Shown here: positions 1 to 8,330 of the stretch, piece after piece
Position numbering within the stretch: the first letter of the stretch is position 1
Layout of the letters: each line of letters starts with the position of its first letter
NCBI GenBank assembly: GCA_016182365.1
Contig: JACOXO010000019.1
Location: forward strand, 1-33,946
Origin: Candidatus Gottesmanbacteria bacterium
Lineage (GTDB): Bacteria; Patescibacteriota; Microgenomatia; JACOXO01
Length of the DNA stretch: 33,946 nucleotides
Direction of reading: 5' to 3'
Program-made: the position numbers and the translations under genes
The notes under the pieces: generated by a model
Database searches by the model: none
The model's input: only the letters and a program-made list of their open reading frames with translations
Told to the model about the DNA's origin: nothing

Positions 1-569
1 ATAACAAGAACTGATGCTGCTGCCAGTGCATCGTAAATATTTGCCTTTGTAAATTTCAGTTTTCTTCCGAAAATATCTTTTTTTCCTATGTAGTTATTTA
101 AAGCTTTAAACCCGCTAAAAGCAAGACATATTCCAGATGTGCCCCAACGAAGTGGAGTTGTTTTACTATCAGTAATAATAACACCGATATTTTTTCTTTT
201 AAATTTTTTTACTAAATATTCTCTAATTGTATTAGCACTATTTTGCGGGTTTTTGGGCCAAAGGATATACATATTATTTCCATTCGATTCATCAATTCCT
301 GAAGTTGGTACAATAATGTTATTTTTAATCGTTATTATAAATCCATACTGGGTAGGTTTTTCTAAAAAATAGTCTGCCTCCTGTTTGATTAGCTTGGATT
401 TATTGGAGTTTTTTAAAGGAGCTACATTCTTTTCAATAATCGAAACTACTTTTGATGTTATTACAAGAATGGATCTATCAGCAATTTTTTTAATATACTT
501 GTCCAAAAAATCTGTAATCGTCTGTTTTCCAACAACGACTTTTTCTGTTTTAATGGCTTGAATATTCAT
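1..569 (-). CDS. CofE-like F420-0:gamma-glutamyl ligase family protein (C-terminus truncated by window edge)
   Basis: Absent from the ORF track because no stop lies in the window. The minus strand is open from ATG at 569: MNIQAIKTEKVVVGKQTITDFLDKYIKKIADRSILVITSKVVSIIEKNVAPL...LIKQEADYFL...ITIKNNIIVPTSGIDESNGNNMYILWPKNPQNSANTIREYL...VGVIITDSKTTPLRWGTSG...KKDIFGRKLKFTKANIYDALAAASVLV. The SGIDESN, YILWPK and ITDSKTTPLRWG blocks are typical of the CofE/FbiB ligase fold. Confidence 0.85.
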   Translation of the reverse strand, partial: MNIQAIKTEKVVVGKQTITDFLDKYIKKIADRSILVITSKVVSIIEKNVAPLKNSNKSKLIKQEADYFLEKPTQYGFIITIKNNIIVPTSGIDESNGNNMYILWPKNPQNSANTIREYLVKKFKRKNIGVIITDSKTTPLRWGTSGICLAFSGFKALNNYIGKKDIFGRKLKFTKANIYDALAAASVLV

Positions 570-583
570 ATAATTATTTCCAG

Positions 584-589
584 TATAAT
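584..589 (+). promoter_or_regulatory. -10 element of recG (TATAAT, 11 nt before ATG)
   Basis: Perfect TATAAT at 584-589. No good -35 was recognised. Confidence 0.5.
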
Positions 590-600
590 ATACTACGAGT

Positions 601-2628
601 ATGCAAATCACTGATAGAATCACCCAAGTGTCTGGCATAGGACCAGCCTATGCAAAAAGGCTGGAAAGACTTGGAATTTATAAGGTTTCTGATCTTCTTT
701 ATCATAAACCGCTTCGTTATATTGACTATTCAGTAGTCTCAGCAATAGGGCAGATTCAGGAAGGTGAAACTGTAACAATAAGAGGGAAAGTTAAAACTAT
801 AACCAGCAATTTTATAAGAGGAAGAAGACTGACAATTCAAAGAGCTGTTATAGAAGATGAAACTGGAGAAGTACAACTGACTTTTTTCAACCAGCCGTTT
901 CTTGTGAATATGTTTATTGGCAATATGGTTGGAATATCAGGAACGGTTAAAAAATTTGGCAATAAATTAACATTTGACCAACCTGAATATGAAGTTTTAA
1001 GATCAGTTGGTGGAATTCATACAGGAAGAATAGTTGCTGTCTATCCGCAGACCGAAGGAATATCTTCAAAATGGTTAAGGGTAAAAATTGCCTTTGTTTT
1101 AAACAACGTTGAAAACTTTGATGACCCAATACCTATAAAAGTAATCCAAGAAAATAATCTGATGAATCTGAGTAAAGCATTAAATAATCTTCACCATCCG
1201 GAGTCTATCAACGATATTGAAAATGCCAGAGGGAGATTGGCATTTGATGAGCTTTTATACCTCCAGTTGGCTTCGATTATAAGAAAGAGACTGTGGAGAT
1301 CCAAAAAGTTATCGACTAAGTTAGAAGTTAACAGTCATTTAACTGAAATTAATCAATTTATTGCCAACCTTCCATTTGATCTTACAGATGATCAAAAGCG
1401 AGCAATATCGGAAATACTAGCCGATTTAAGAAACGACCGTCCAATGAATAGACTACTATCTGGTGATGTTGGATCAGGTAAAACTGTGATTGCTGCTGTT
1501 GCCCTTTACCTTTCATCTTTAAATCGTACCCGCTCTCTATTTATGGCTCCTACGGAAATTCTAGCTACTCAACATTATCAAACGCTAACAAAACTATTTT
1601 CCCCAGTTAACATTAAGGTTGGTTTAACAACATCAAGTACTAAACAAAATACCCAAGATTCTGATGTGTTAGTCGGTACTCATGCGCTACTGCATGACCA
1701 AAATTATCTAAAATCAATATCCTTAATTGTGGTTGATGAACAACACCGATTTGGCGTCCAACAGCGAAGCTTCCTCTCTTTAAACTCCGGCAATCCGCAT
1801 CTTCTGACAATGACTGCAACTCCCATACCAAGAACAATTGCCTTAACCATATATGGAGAACTTGATGTGTCAACAATTGTGCAAATGCCAAAAGGCAGAA
1901 AAAGGATAAAGACATTTGTTGTTGATAAAAGTAAACATATCAAAGGTTATGACTGGATAGCAAAGCAAGTACTTGGCAGTAAAAAAACAGGTGATAGAGA
2001 GCAGGCTTTTATAGTTTATCCTTTAATTGAGGAATCTGAGAAGATGACTGAGATTAAAGCTGCAACTAGCGAGTATTTGAAACTCAAAAAAGGGCCTTTT
2101 AAAAATTTGAATGTAGGACTTTTACACGGAAAACTAAAACCTAACCAGAAACAGAAAATAATGAAAAGCTTTAAGGATAAAAAATTGGATATTTTAATAT
2201 CAACAACAGTTATAGAGGTAGGTATGGATATACCAAACGCAACTATAATGGTAGTTGAGCATGCTGAAAGATTTGGTCTTGCTCAGCTGCATCAGCTAAG
2301 GGGAAGGGTTGGAAGAAACAATAAAGAATCATGGTGTTTCCTATTCTCAGATATGAAATCTGAGAGACTAAAAGCTATGGAAACAAATTATTCTGGTATT
2401 ACCCTTGCCGAGATTGACCTTAGGATAAGAGGGGGAGGAGACATATTTGGAATTAAACAACACGGCGCTAGTGAGCTTAAATTTGCTTCATTTTCTGATA
2501 GTGGTATTTTACGGCAGGCAAGAAAATCTGCCCAGGATATATTAGATAAAGATCCCAAGCTTATAGATCATCAAAATATTAAAAAAAACTTATCTTCCCT
2601 TTTGGATTTAAAAGTTCTCCCAAATTAA
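601..2628 (+). CDS. recG: ATP-dependent DNA helicase RecG
   Basis: 675 aa with an N-terminal OB/wedge region, Walker A LLSGDVGSGKTVIA, DEQHRFGVQQR, TATPIPRT and QLRGRVGR motifs. Confidence 0.97.
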   Translation: MQITDRITQVSGIGPAYAKRLERLGIYKVSDLLYHKPLRYIDYSVVSAIGQIQEGETVTIRGKVKTITSNFIRGRRLTIQRAVIEDETGEVQLTFFNQPFLVNMFIGNMVGISGTVKKFGNKLTFDQPEYEVLRSVGGIHTGRIVAVYPQTEGISSKWLRVKIAFVLNNVENFDDPIPIKVIQENNLMNLSKALNNLHHPESINDIENARGRLAFDELLYLQLASIIRKRLWRSKKLSTKLEVNSHLTEINQFIANLPFDLTDDQKRAISEILADLRNDRPMNRLLSGDVGSGKTVIAAVALYLSSLNRTRSLFMAPTEILATQHYQTLTKLFSPVNIKVGLTTSSTKQNTQDSDVLVGTHALLHDQNYLKSISLIVVDEQHRFGVQQRSFLSLNSGNPHLLTMTATPIPRTIALTIYGELDVSTIVQMPKGRKRIKTFVVDKSKHIKGYDWIAKQVLGSKKTGDREQAFIVYPLIEESEKMTEIKAATSEYLKLKKGPFKNLNVGLLHGKLKPNQKQKIMKSFKDKKLDILISTTVIEVGMDIPNATIMVVEHAERFGLAQLHQLRGRVGRNNKESWCFLFSDMKSERLKAMETNYSGITLAEIDLRIRGGGDIFGIKQHGASELKFASFSDSGILRQARKSAQDILDKDPKLIDHQNIKKNLSSLLDLKVLPN

Positions 2629-2636
2629 TATTCTAC

Positions 2637-2665
2637 TTGCACGGATTGCTAAAACAGGGTAAAAT
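2637..2665 (+). promoter_or_regulatory. rpmF promoter, predicted leaderless
   Basis: TTGCAC (2637-2642), 17-bp spacer, TAAAAT (2660-2665), 6 nt, ATG at 2672. Confidence 0.7.
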
Positions 2666-2671
2666 ACATAT

Positions 2672-2848
2672 ATGGCACCACTTCCTAAGCGGAAACTATC
2701 AAAAAGAAGAGGAAGAGTAAGGTTTAACGGACAAAGAAACGGGCTTATGGTTGCTACTCAAACCGTAGTATGTCCTTCCTGTAAAAAAGTTACTCCAGCT
2801 CACCGGGCTTGCAGATACTGTGGCTTTTACAAAGGGAAAAAGGTCTAA
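2672..2848 (+). CDS. rpmF: 50S ribosomal protein L32, zinc-ribbon type
   Basis: 58 aa, below the ORF-track cutoff: MAPLPKRKLSKRRGRVRFNGQRNGLMVATQTVVCPSCKKVTPAHRACRYCGFYKGKKV. CPSC...CRYC zinc ribbon and L32 N-terminus. Confidence 0.93.
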   Translation: MAPLPKRKLSKRRGRVRFNGQRNGLMVATQTVVCPSCKKVTPAHRACRYCGFYKGKKV

Positions 2849-2859
2849 AATTACTTCTC

Positions 2860-3222
2860 ATGAAAAAACCCACTGACCCCAGACATTTAGCAAGAATAAA
2901 AATCGTGGAAGAGCTTTTTGCTCAAAGCTTTGCCAGTCAAAAAAAATTATCCTCAAAAACCAAAGACATTATCAAAAACTTGAATATTATTGACCAAGCC
3001 ATATCTCTGGCAGCCCCACAATGGCATATTAGTAAGATAGCAAAGATAGATTTGGCAATTCTCCGTCTTTCAGTTTATGAACTCTATATTGACAAAAGAG
3101 AACCAATCAAAGTTATAATTGATGAAGCAGTTGAGATTGCCAAAAGTTATGGAAATGATAAAAGTCCATCCTTTATAAACGGGGTTCTGGCAACAATTGT
3201 TAAGAAAGAAAAAAATGAATGA
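2860..3222 (+). CDS. nusB: Transcription antitermination factor NusB
   Basis: In-frame ATG at 2860 avoids overlap with rpmF (track start 2809 rejected). AKIDLAILRLSVYEL...PIKVIIDEAVEIAKSYG...FINGVLATI is NusB-like. Confidence 0.92.
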   Translation: MKKPTDPRHLARIKIVEELFAQSFASQKKLSSKTKDIIKNLNIIDQAISLAAPQWHISKIAKIDLAILRLSVYELYIDKREPIKVIIDEAVEIAKSYGNDKSPSFINGVLATIVKKEKNE

Positions 3223-3451
3223 TATACAAAATTATGTACTAACTATAATTGCTGAAAAAATTGGTGCTAGCAAGGATACAACTGATGTTAATGACAATTT
3301 ATTTGCTGATTTGAATGCATCCAAACTTGAGAAAGCTGAGATAATTGCCAGTTTAGAGGAAAAGTATCATATTACTTTTGATATTGAAGAACTTAGTGGA
3401 CTTAATACGCCTTTGGGTATTATTGAATATATAGAAGACAATGTCGAATAA
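3215..3451 (+). CDS. Acyl-carrier-protein-like protein with a non-canonical phosphopantetheine site
   Basis: MNDIQNYVLTIIAEKIGA...NDNLFADLNASKLEKAEIIASLEEKYHITFDIEEL...GIIEYIEDNVE. ACP-like pattern and size in an ACP-rnc gene order. Starts at ATG 3215, overlapping nusB by 8 nt. Confidence 0.82.
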   Translation: MNDIQNYVLTIIAEKIGASKDTTDVNDNLFADLNASKLEKAEIIASLEEKYHITFDIEELSGLNTPLGIIEYIEDNVE

Positions 3452-4133
3452 TACTACGCAATTAGAAAAGACCATCGGAATAAACTTTAAAGATAAGAAG
3501 TTGTTGCTTGATGCTATCACCCATAGATCTTTTCTTAACGAAAGCCCGGAAAATATCCAATCTAACGAAAGACTGGAGTTTTTGGGGGACGCTGTCCTGG
3601 AACTTTTGGTTTCTGACTATCTTTTTAGAAGGTTTACAGACTTTCCTGAGGGAAAATTGACAAATTTAAGATCAGCAATTGTCAATACAAAAACATTAGG
3701 AGAAATAGGTAAAAAGCTTAAATTTGGTGATTATCTAAGACTTTCAAAAGGAGAAGAAGCGGGAGGAGGCAGAACAAATAGCTCTCTACTTGCTGATGTT
3801 TTTGAAGCTGTTTTGGGCGCTATATTTATAGATCAAGGTATTGTAATTGCCAAAAAGTTTTTAGATAAATACCTTTATAGCCAAACCGCAGAAATCTTAT
3901 CAATAGGCACTTATAATGACTATAAGAGTATGCTCCAGGAAAAAGCGCAGGAAAAATTCCGGATTACTCCTACTTACGAGGTTATAAAAGAAGAAGGGCC
4001 TGATCACAATAAAACTTTTTACTCAAGAGTTTTAGTTGGTGAGGTTAAACTTGGAGAAGGGAAAGGGAAGAGTAAACAGGAAGCAGAACAGGACGCTGCA
4101 AGAGTCGGACTTGAACAGTGGGAGGCAAAATGA
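3441..4133 (+). CDS. rnc: Ribonuclease III
   Basis: Signature NERLEFLGDAVLEL, DVFEAVLGAIFIDQG, and a C-terminal dsRBD ending GKSKQEAEQDAARVGLE. Confidence 0.96.
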   Translation: MSNNTTQLEKTIGINFKDKKLLLDAITHRSFLNESPENIQSNERLEFLGDAVLELLVSDYLFRRFTDFPEGKLTNLRSAIVNTKTLGEIGKKLKFGDYLRLSKGEEAGGGRTNSSLLADVFEAVLGAIFIDQGIVIAKKFLDKYLYSQTAEILSIGTYNDYKSMLQEKAQEKFRITPTYEVIKEEGPDHNKTFYSRVLVGEVKLGEGKGKSKQEAEQDAARVGLEQWEAK

Positions 4134-4149
4134 TAGAATCACTGAACCA

Positions 4150-4386
4150 ATGGCTGTAAAACTAAGACTCAAAAGATTTGGAAAAAGATCAATGCCAACC
4201 TACCGTTTGGTAGCAATTGATGAGAGTCAAAGGAGACAGGGCTCAGAGGTTGAAGTTTTGGGCAATTATAATCCCCACCGTGATCCGGCTGAAATTAATT
4301 TTAAAGCCGACCGTATACAATACTGGCTTTCGGTTGGAGCTAGACCTTCCGATACTGTGAGAAGTCTTATTAAAAAGGCAAGATAA
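4150..4386 (+). CDS. rpsP: 30S ribosomal protein S16
   Basis: MAVKLRLKRFGKRSMPTYRLVAIDESQRRQGSEVEVLGNYNPHRDP...RIQYWLSVGARPSDTVRSLIKKAR. Internal ATG at 4150 preferred over track start 4036. Confidence 0.95.
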   Translation: MAVKLRLKRFGKRSMPTYRLVAIDESQRRQGSEVEVLGNYNPHRDPAEINFKADRIQYWLSVGARPSDTVRSLIKKAR

Positions 4387-4649
4387 TGGAAGACTTTTTA
4401 AAATACATTATTCCATTTTTAATAGATAATAAACAGAGCTTCCGTGTTGATAAGAAGGAGGAGGGCGAAAGCACCGTTATATTTACCATTCATGTAGCCA
4501 AAGAAGACATGGGTAAAGTAATCGGAAAAGAGGGAAGAACAATTCAAAGTATCAGAAATTTAATTAAAATCCTTGCGGTTAAAGAAAATAAACGGGTAAT
4601 GGTCGAAATCGCCGAACCCGAAGGATCAACTATTCCTGCTACCGAATAA
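4386..4649 (+). CDS. khpA: KH-domain RNA-binding protein (KhpA/YlqC family)
   Basis: IHVAKEDMGKVIGKEGRTIQSIRNLIKILAVKENKRVMVEI contains the GxxG KH motif (GKEG). Adjacent to rpsP as in many bacteria; ATG overlaps the rpsP stop. Confidence 0.9.
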   Translation: MEDFLKYIIPFLIDNKQSFRVDKKEEGESTVIFTIHVAKEDMGKVIGKEGRTIQSIRNLIKILAVKENKRVMVEIAEPEGSTIPATE

Positions 4650-4653
4650 TCCC

Positions 4654-4681
4654 TTGACAAGGCTTACAAAAGTGCTATAAA
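4654..4681 (+). promoter_or_regulatory. Promoter of the 4689 ORF, predicted leaderless
   Basis: TTGACA (4654-4659), 16-bp spacer, TATAAA (4676-4681), 7 nt, ATG at 4689. Confidence 0.75.
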
Positions 4682-4688
4682 CAACATC

Positions 4689-5021
4689 ATGAAAAATAAA
4701 GAAGGCTCTCCTATAAAAATTTTTACAAGAGGGTTATTAATAGCTTCTGCAATTACTGCTGGATCTATTTTAGCTAGAGAAACTGGTTTATTTAATCCAT
4801 CAATACAGCCCGAAAAGCCTGTACCAATAACTAAGCCGACTCCAACACCAGATAAAAAAGTGCTTAGACGTTCTCCTAAAGAATCCGGACCATCCATCTT
4901 GGTTGTAGAACAAAAGCAGGAAAGAATTTTTACTAGAACAAATGCTGTTGCAAACACCGGAGGAAATGTCCAGGTAGACATTGCTTCACCAGACTTTAAT
5001 GTTTTTATCTACAGACCATAA
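4689..5021 (+). CDS. Small secreted or membrane-anchored hypothetical protein
   Basis: N-terminal basic/hydrophobic segment (IKIFTRGLLIASAITAGSIL), then a Pro/Thr-rich linker (PEKPVPITKPTPTPD). Own consensus promoter. No family recognised. Confidence 0.6.
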   Translation: MKNKEGSPIKIFTRGLLIASAITAGSILARETGLFNPSIQPEKPVPITKPTPTPDKKVLRRSPKESGPSILVVEQKQERIFTRTNAVANTGGNVQVDIASPDFNVFIYRP

Positions 5022-5029
5022 TAAATCTT

Positions 5030-6082
5030 TCACTTTTTTTCCTTGAGTTTATAATAACTTGTCTTGGTGGAACCGAATTTTTGTACTAGTCCCTTTTTTA
5101 CAAGTGAAGCAAGAAGTGCATGTGCCTGCTGTCTGGTTACTCCTAAAATATCAAGAATGTCATTTGTTTTAACAGCCTTTTTATCAATAATAATCTCAAG
5201 AACTTCTTCTTCCCGTCTGGTAACCAATACTCTTTTATCAGCTTCAATATCATCAAGATTTTTTCTCTTCAAATCATTTATTCTAGCAGCGGCAGCCTGA
5301 AGTGAATATGCAATTCCTTCAAGAAAATATTCAAGCCACTTTATATTATCTCTGCGGTCCGCACTATGAAGCATATCTGAGTATTGACTTCTATCAATAT
5401 CATAATAATCATCAAGAATAAAGTATTTAGCCACGTCGTATTGATTAAGAAGCAAAAAGTAGGCGGTAAGAATTCTGGCTAGCCTTCCGTTTCCGTCAAA
5501 AAATGGATGTATAAAGGCAAATTCGTGATGCATAATTCCTGCTTTTATAAGAGGATGAAGCTCACTTTTTTCATTTACCCAAGAATAAAGTTTTGACAAC
5601 GCCTTTTCTATTTCCTCCCGGCTGTGGAAAGGAGGATTGTGTTTAACAACAAGTTCAAGTTTTGTCCTGTGACCTATAAAGACTGAACTGTTTCTAAAAT
5701 CATTTAAACTTTTATCATCCAACCCTTGCATTAAAAGTTTATGCAAGTTTTTGGTAAGAGCAAGGCTTATTGGTTCATGCTTATTTACCAGGATATTGAT
5801 TTTATTTAATGTGGCAAAATAATTTTTTACCTCCAATTCTGATTTAGTTGTAGGCAGTCTATCTCCAAGAATAATGTTGGTAACGTCTTTAGGGGACAGG
5901 GGATTACCCTCGATACTGGTTGAGTGGTGTGTTGCCAATACCTGGTTTTCTTTTGTTAGTCTTAAAGCAAGTGATGGTATCAGGCTTTCACCTAAAATCT
6001 GCCCATAAAGCCTTTCGATTTTAGATAAGGTATTTATGATTTTGGGAGTATAAGAAAATTTGGGATTGAAGCTAGGTTTCAT
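5030..6082 (-). CDS. Fic family protein with C-terminal winged-helix domain
   Basis: Fic motif HPFFDGNGRLARIL, putative inhibitory motif STSIEGN, C-terminal HTH (VKTNDILDILGVTRQQAHALLASLVKKGLVQKFG). Confidence 0.93.
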   Translation of the reverse strand: MKPSFNPKFSYTPKIINTLSKIERLYGQILGESLIPSLALRLTKENQVLATHHSTSIEGNPLSPKDVTNIILGDRLPTTKSELEVKNYFATLNKINILVNKHEPISLALTKNLHKLLMQGLDDKSLNDFRNSSVFIGHRTKLELVVKHNPPFHSREEIEKALSKLYSWVNEKSELHPLIKAGIMHHEFAFIHPFFDGNGRLARILTAYFLLLNQYDVAKYFILDDYYDIDRSQYSDMLHSADRRDNIKWLEYFLEGIAYSLQAAAARINDLKRKNLDDIEADKRVLVTRREEEVLEIIIDKKAVKTNDILDILGVTRQQAHALLASLVKKGLVQKFGSTKTSYYKLKEKK

Positions 6083-6088
6083 AAATTT

Positions 6089-6117
6089 AGTATAACATAA
6101 CTTAAAATAATTGTCAA
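6089..6117 (-). promoter_or_regulatory. Promoter of the Fic gene at 6082, predicted leaderless
   Basis: Minus strand TTGACA (6112-6117), 17 bp, TATACT (6089-6094), 6 nt, ATG at 6082. Confidence 0.75.
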
Positions 6118-6130
6118 GATATATGTAAAG

Positions 6131-7120
6131 CTAATTGTAAGGTGACTTTGCCGGTTTGTAATATACACCCTTGGTTGTACCAAGCTTGATTATAAAACCA
6201 CCATCTTGTAGTCTTTTAAGGTCAAATCTAAGGGTTCTTTCATTTACTGCCATAAATCTCCTTCTTATCTGGTCAAAGTTAACGAGGCTATGGTCTTTTA
6301 TAATATTATAAATTTCTGCCCTCCTTGGCATTAGAAAATCCTCCGGATTGGGTTCTTTTTTACTTAGTAATAGTTCTTTGGTGGCAAGAGAAGCTTCTGA
6401 CAATATCTCCAGCATAAATTCAACATAATTTGTTGCCTCCTTCTCAGGTTCCTCAAGACTGCGGTAATAACCACTTCTGTTATTATCCAGGTTCTGTTCA
6501 AAATTAATAACACCCTTCATACCATAACCACCCTGGATTAATATTTTTTGAAGAAGAATTCGGCCAACCCTTCCATTACAGTCTATAAATGGGTGGATTT
6601 TTTCAAATATATAATGTCCAAGTACGGCTAAAATAGGTGTAAATCTTTCTTTAGGGTTTTTAATATAGTCTATGAATTTTGTGAGATTTGATTGAATATA
6701 GCGGGGTGGGGGAGGAAGATAAATTGCAATTCCGGCAGCATTATATATTGCGCTTGGCTCAGTTCTAAAAACGCCGGCTTCAGGAGATAATTTATCCATA
6801 ACCAATTTATGTATATCAGCAATATCTTTAATAGTTATGTCACGACCGGCAGTCTTATTTATAAAATTTAATGCTTTTAAGATGTTAAATATTTCAATCT
6901 TAGATTGAGTCTTTGACGGGGACTCTAGATCAGCTTCAGTTAATTGGTTACCCTCAATCCTTGCAGAATAAAGAGAACTTTTTAAGGTAGAACTTCTCCT
7001 TATATTCATTTCAACTTCAGCAGGAATACTAATTGAATCAATTACAGCTTTACTGGATTCAATACTCGAAAGATACTGTGATATTTTTGCAGTAAGTGTG
7101 TATTTTGGGGGTATCAACAT
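6131..7120 (-). CDS. Fic family protein with C-terminal winged-helix domain, variant Fic motif
   Basis: Motif HPFIDCNGRVGRIL (Gly to Cys), inhibitory-like SARIEGN, C-terminal HTH (LVNFDQIRRRFMAVNERTLRFDLKRLQDGGFIIKLG). Confidence 0.9.
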   Translation of the reverse strand: MLIPPKYTLTAKISQYLSSIESSKAVIDSISIPAEVEMNIRRSSTLKSSLYSARIEGNQLTEADLESPSKTQSKIEIFNILKALNFINKTAGRDITIKDIADIHKLVMDKLSPEAGVFRTEPSAIYNAAGIAIYLPPPPRYIQSNLTKFIDYIKNPKERFTPILAVLGHYIFEKIHPFIDCNGRVGRILLQKILIQGGYGMKGVINFEQNLDNNRSGYYRSLEEPEKEATNYVEFMLEILSEASLATKELLLSKKEPNPEDFLMPRRAEIYNIIKDHSLVNFDQIRRRFMAVNERTLRFDLKRLQDGGFIIKLGTTKGVYYKPAKSPYN

Positions 7121-7170
7121 ATTACCTAATAATACCTAATGTTGCCAAATATTACCAGATATTTCCTATA
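7121..7170. repeat. Five tandem degenerate 10-bp repeats, candidate operator array
   Basis: attacctaat / aatacctaat / gttgccaaat / attaccagat / atttcctata; consensus ATTACCTAAT, immediately upstream of the Fic ATG (7118-7120). Confidence 0.7.
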
Positions 7171-7194
7171 AATACTTAGGACCAAGACAAACAC

Positions 7195-7223
7195 TTGCAA
7201 TAAAATTCGCGATTATTTATAGT
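7195..7223 (+). promoter_or_regulatory. Promoter of the cupredoxin gene, predicted leaderless GTG start
   Basis: TTGCAA (7195-7200), 17 bp, TATAGT (7218-7223), 6 nt, GTG at 7230. Confidence 0.7.
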
Positions 7224-7229
7224 AAATAT

Positions 7230-7673
7230 GTGAGCAATAAATTGATTATTACACTTATAGTAATTGCGGCTTTAGTATTTGGTGTATTTTATTTTTATAA
7301 TATTTTTGTAGCTAATAATAACCTCACACCTAATCAATCTGACCAAGATAGGTCTTTTGACGCCATAAACGGAGACGGATCAAATCAACCAACAAAATCG
7401 CCTGAGGAAATAAAAATCATTACCGAACTAGAAAATCATACTGTATTAATTAAGGACAATGCCTTTTCGCCAGAGTCAATTACAATAAAAGTTAATGACC
7501 AAGTAATCTGGGAAAATAACGATAATACACAGCATCGAGTCAAAGGTGATGACTGGGGCGGAGCCACAATTAATAATGGTGGGAAATTTGCCCAAGCTTT
7601 CGATAAACCAGGAACCTACGCGTATATTTGTGAAATCCATCCTGAAATGAAGGGAACAATAATAGTCAAATAA
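7230..7673 (+). CDS. Membrane-anchored cupredoxin (plastocyanin/azurin-like)
   Basis: N-terminal TM segment. IKDNAFSPESITIKVNDQVIWENNDNTQHRV...GTYAYICEIHPEMKGTIIVK has His...Cys-x2-His-x2-Met copper ligands. Confidence 0.92.
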   Translation: MSNKLIITLIVIAALVFGVFYFYNIFVANNNLTPNQSDQDRSFDAINGDGSNQPTKSPEEIKIITELENHTVLIKDNAFSPESITIKVNDQVIWENNDNTQHRVKGDDWGGATINNGGKFAQAFDKPGTYAYICEIHPEMKGTIIVK

Positions 7674-7676
7674 GAA

Positions 7677-8330
7677 TTATTGTAAAATATTTTTTTTAGC
7701 ATAATTTTCTACTTCAGCTTCAAGATATGACTTGATTTTAGATTCGGAATAAGATTTATCTATAAAATTGATAGGAAGTTCTTTTAAGTCTCCGAAATAT
7801 GATAATTGTTCTAAAAATTGAGTTTCCACAAACTCGCCGGCAAATTTTCTCTTAGCAAGATTGATAATTTTTTCTATAGTAAAATATTTTCCTTTCAGTA
7901 AAAAGAATAAATCAACATAGTCTCTCCAGATAGCACGCCTTCCGATTGTTTGTGCTTTGTCAGCAGCAATATCTGCTATAGAAGCAATTGGTAAACCTAT
8001 TGTGCTGATAGTAGGAAAGAGCGGTTTATAGTAATACCATAGAAAGGTTATATTTACTCCGTCATTAGTCTTAAAACTTATTTGATCTCCCGTATTGATA
8101 TAAAAATCGACCCTGCCAAATACTTCTTTAATTTTTAACCGTAAAGTATTATCAATTGCTTTACTTACAAAAATATCAAAATCCTCGCTCCTTCGATGAT
8201 TCAGTTGTAAAGCTAAACCAGTTCCACCGGCTAAATAAGCAGTTTTACTAAAAACAGCTAACTGTTTAAATACTTTCTGTCTTATGTTATCCAATAACTC
8301 GAGGTGTATTTTTGACATAGTATTTTTCAT
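7677..8330 (-). CDS. Nucleotidyltransferase, AbiEii/AbiGii toxin family
   Basis: AYLAGGTGLALQLNHRRSEDFDIF nucleotidyltransferase motif and KAQTIGRRAIWRDYVDLFFLL. Start could be internal (MSKIHLELL). Confidence 0.87.
   Translation of the reverse strand: MKNTMSKIHLELLDNIRQKVFKQLAVFSKTAYLAGGTGLALQLNHRRSEDFDIFVSKAIDNTLRLKIKEVFGRVDFYINTGDQISFKTNDGVNITFLWYYYKPLFPTISTIGLPIASIADIAADKAQTIGRRAIWRDYVDLFFLLKGKYFTIEKIINLAKRKFAGEFVETQFLEQLSYFGDLKELPINFIDKSYSESKIKSYLEAEVENYAKKNILQ

Noticed and set aside
139-372. Plus-strand 77-aa hydrophobic ORF
   Set aside because: Antisense to the CofE-like frame on the minus strand, which has clear family motifs.
947-1943. Minus-strand ORFs inside recG (947-1129, 1640-1915, 1704-1943)
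   Set aside because: Antisense to a clearly coding RecG frame; translations lack any recognisable domain and overlap each other.
4036-4149. N-terminal extension of S16 in the ORF track
   Set aside because: It reads through rnc in another frame. ATG 4150 gives the standard S16 N-terminus.
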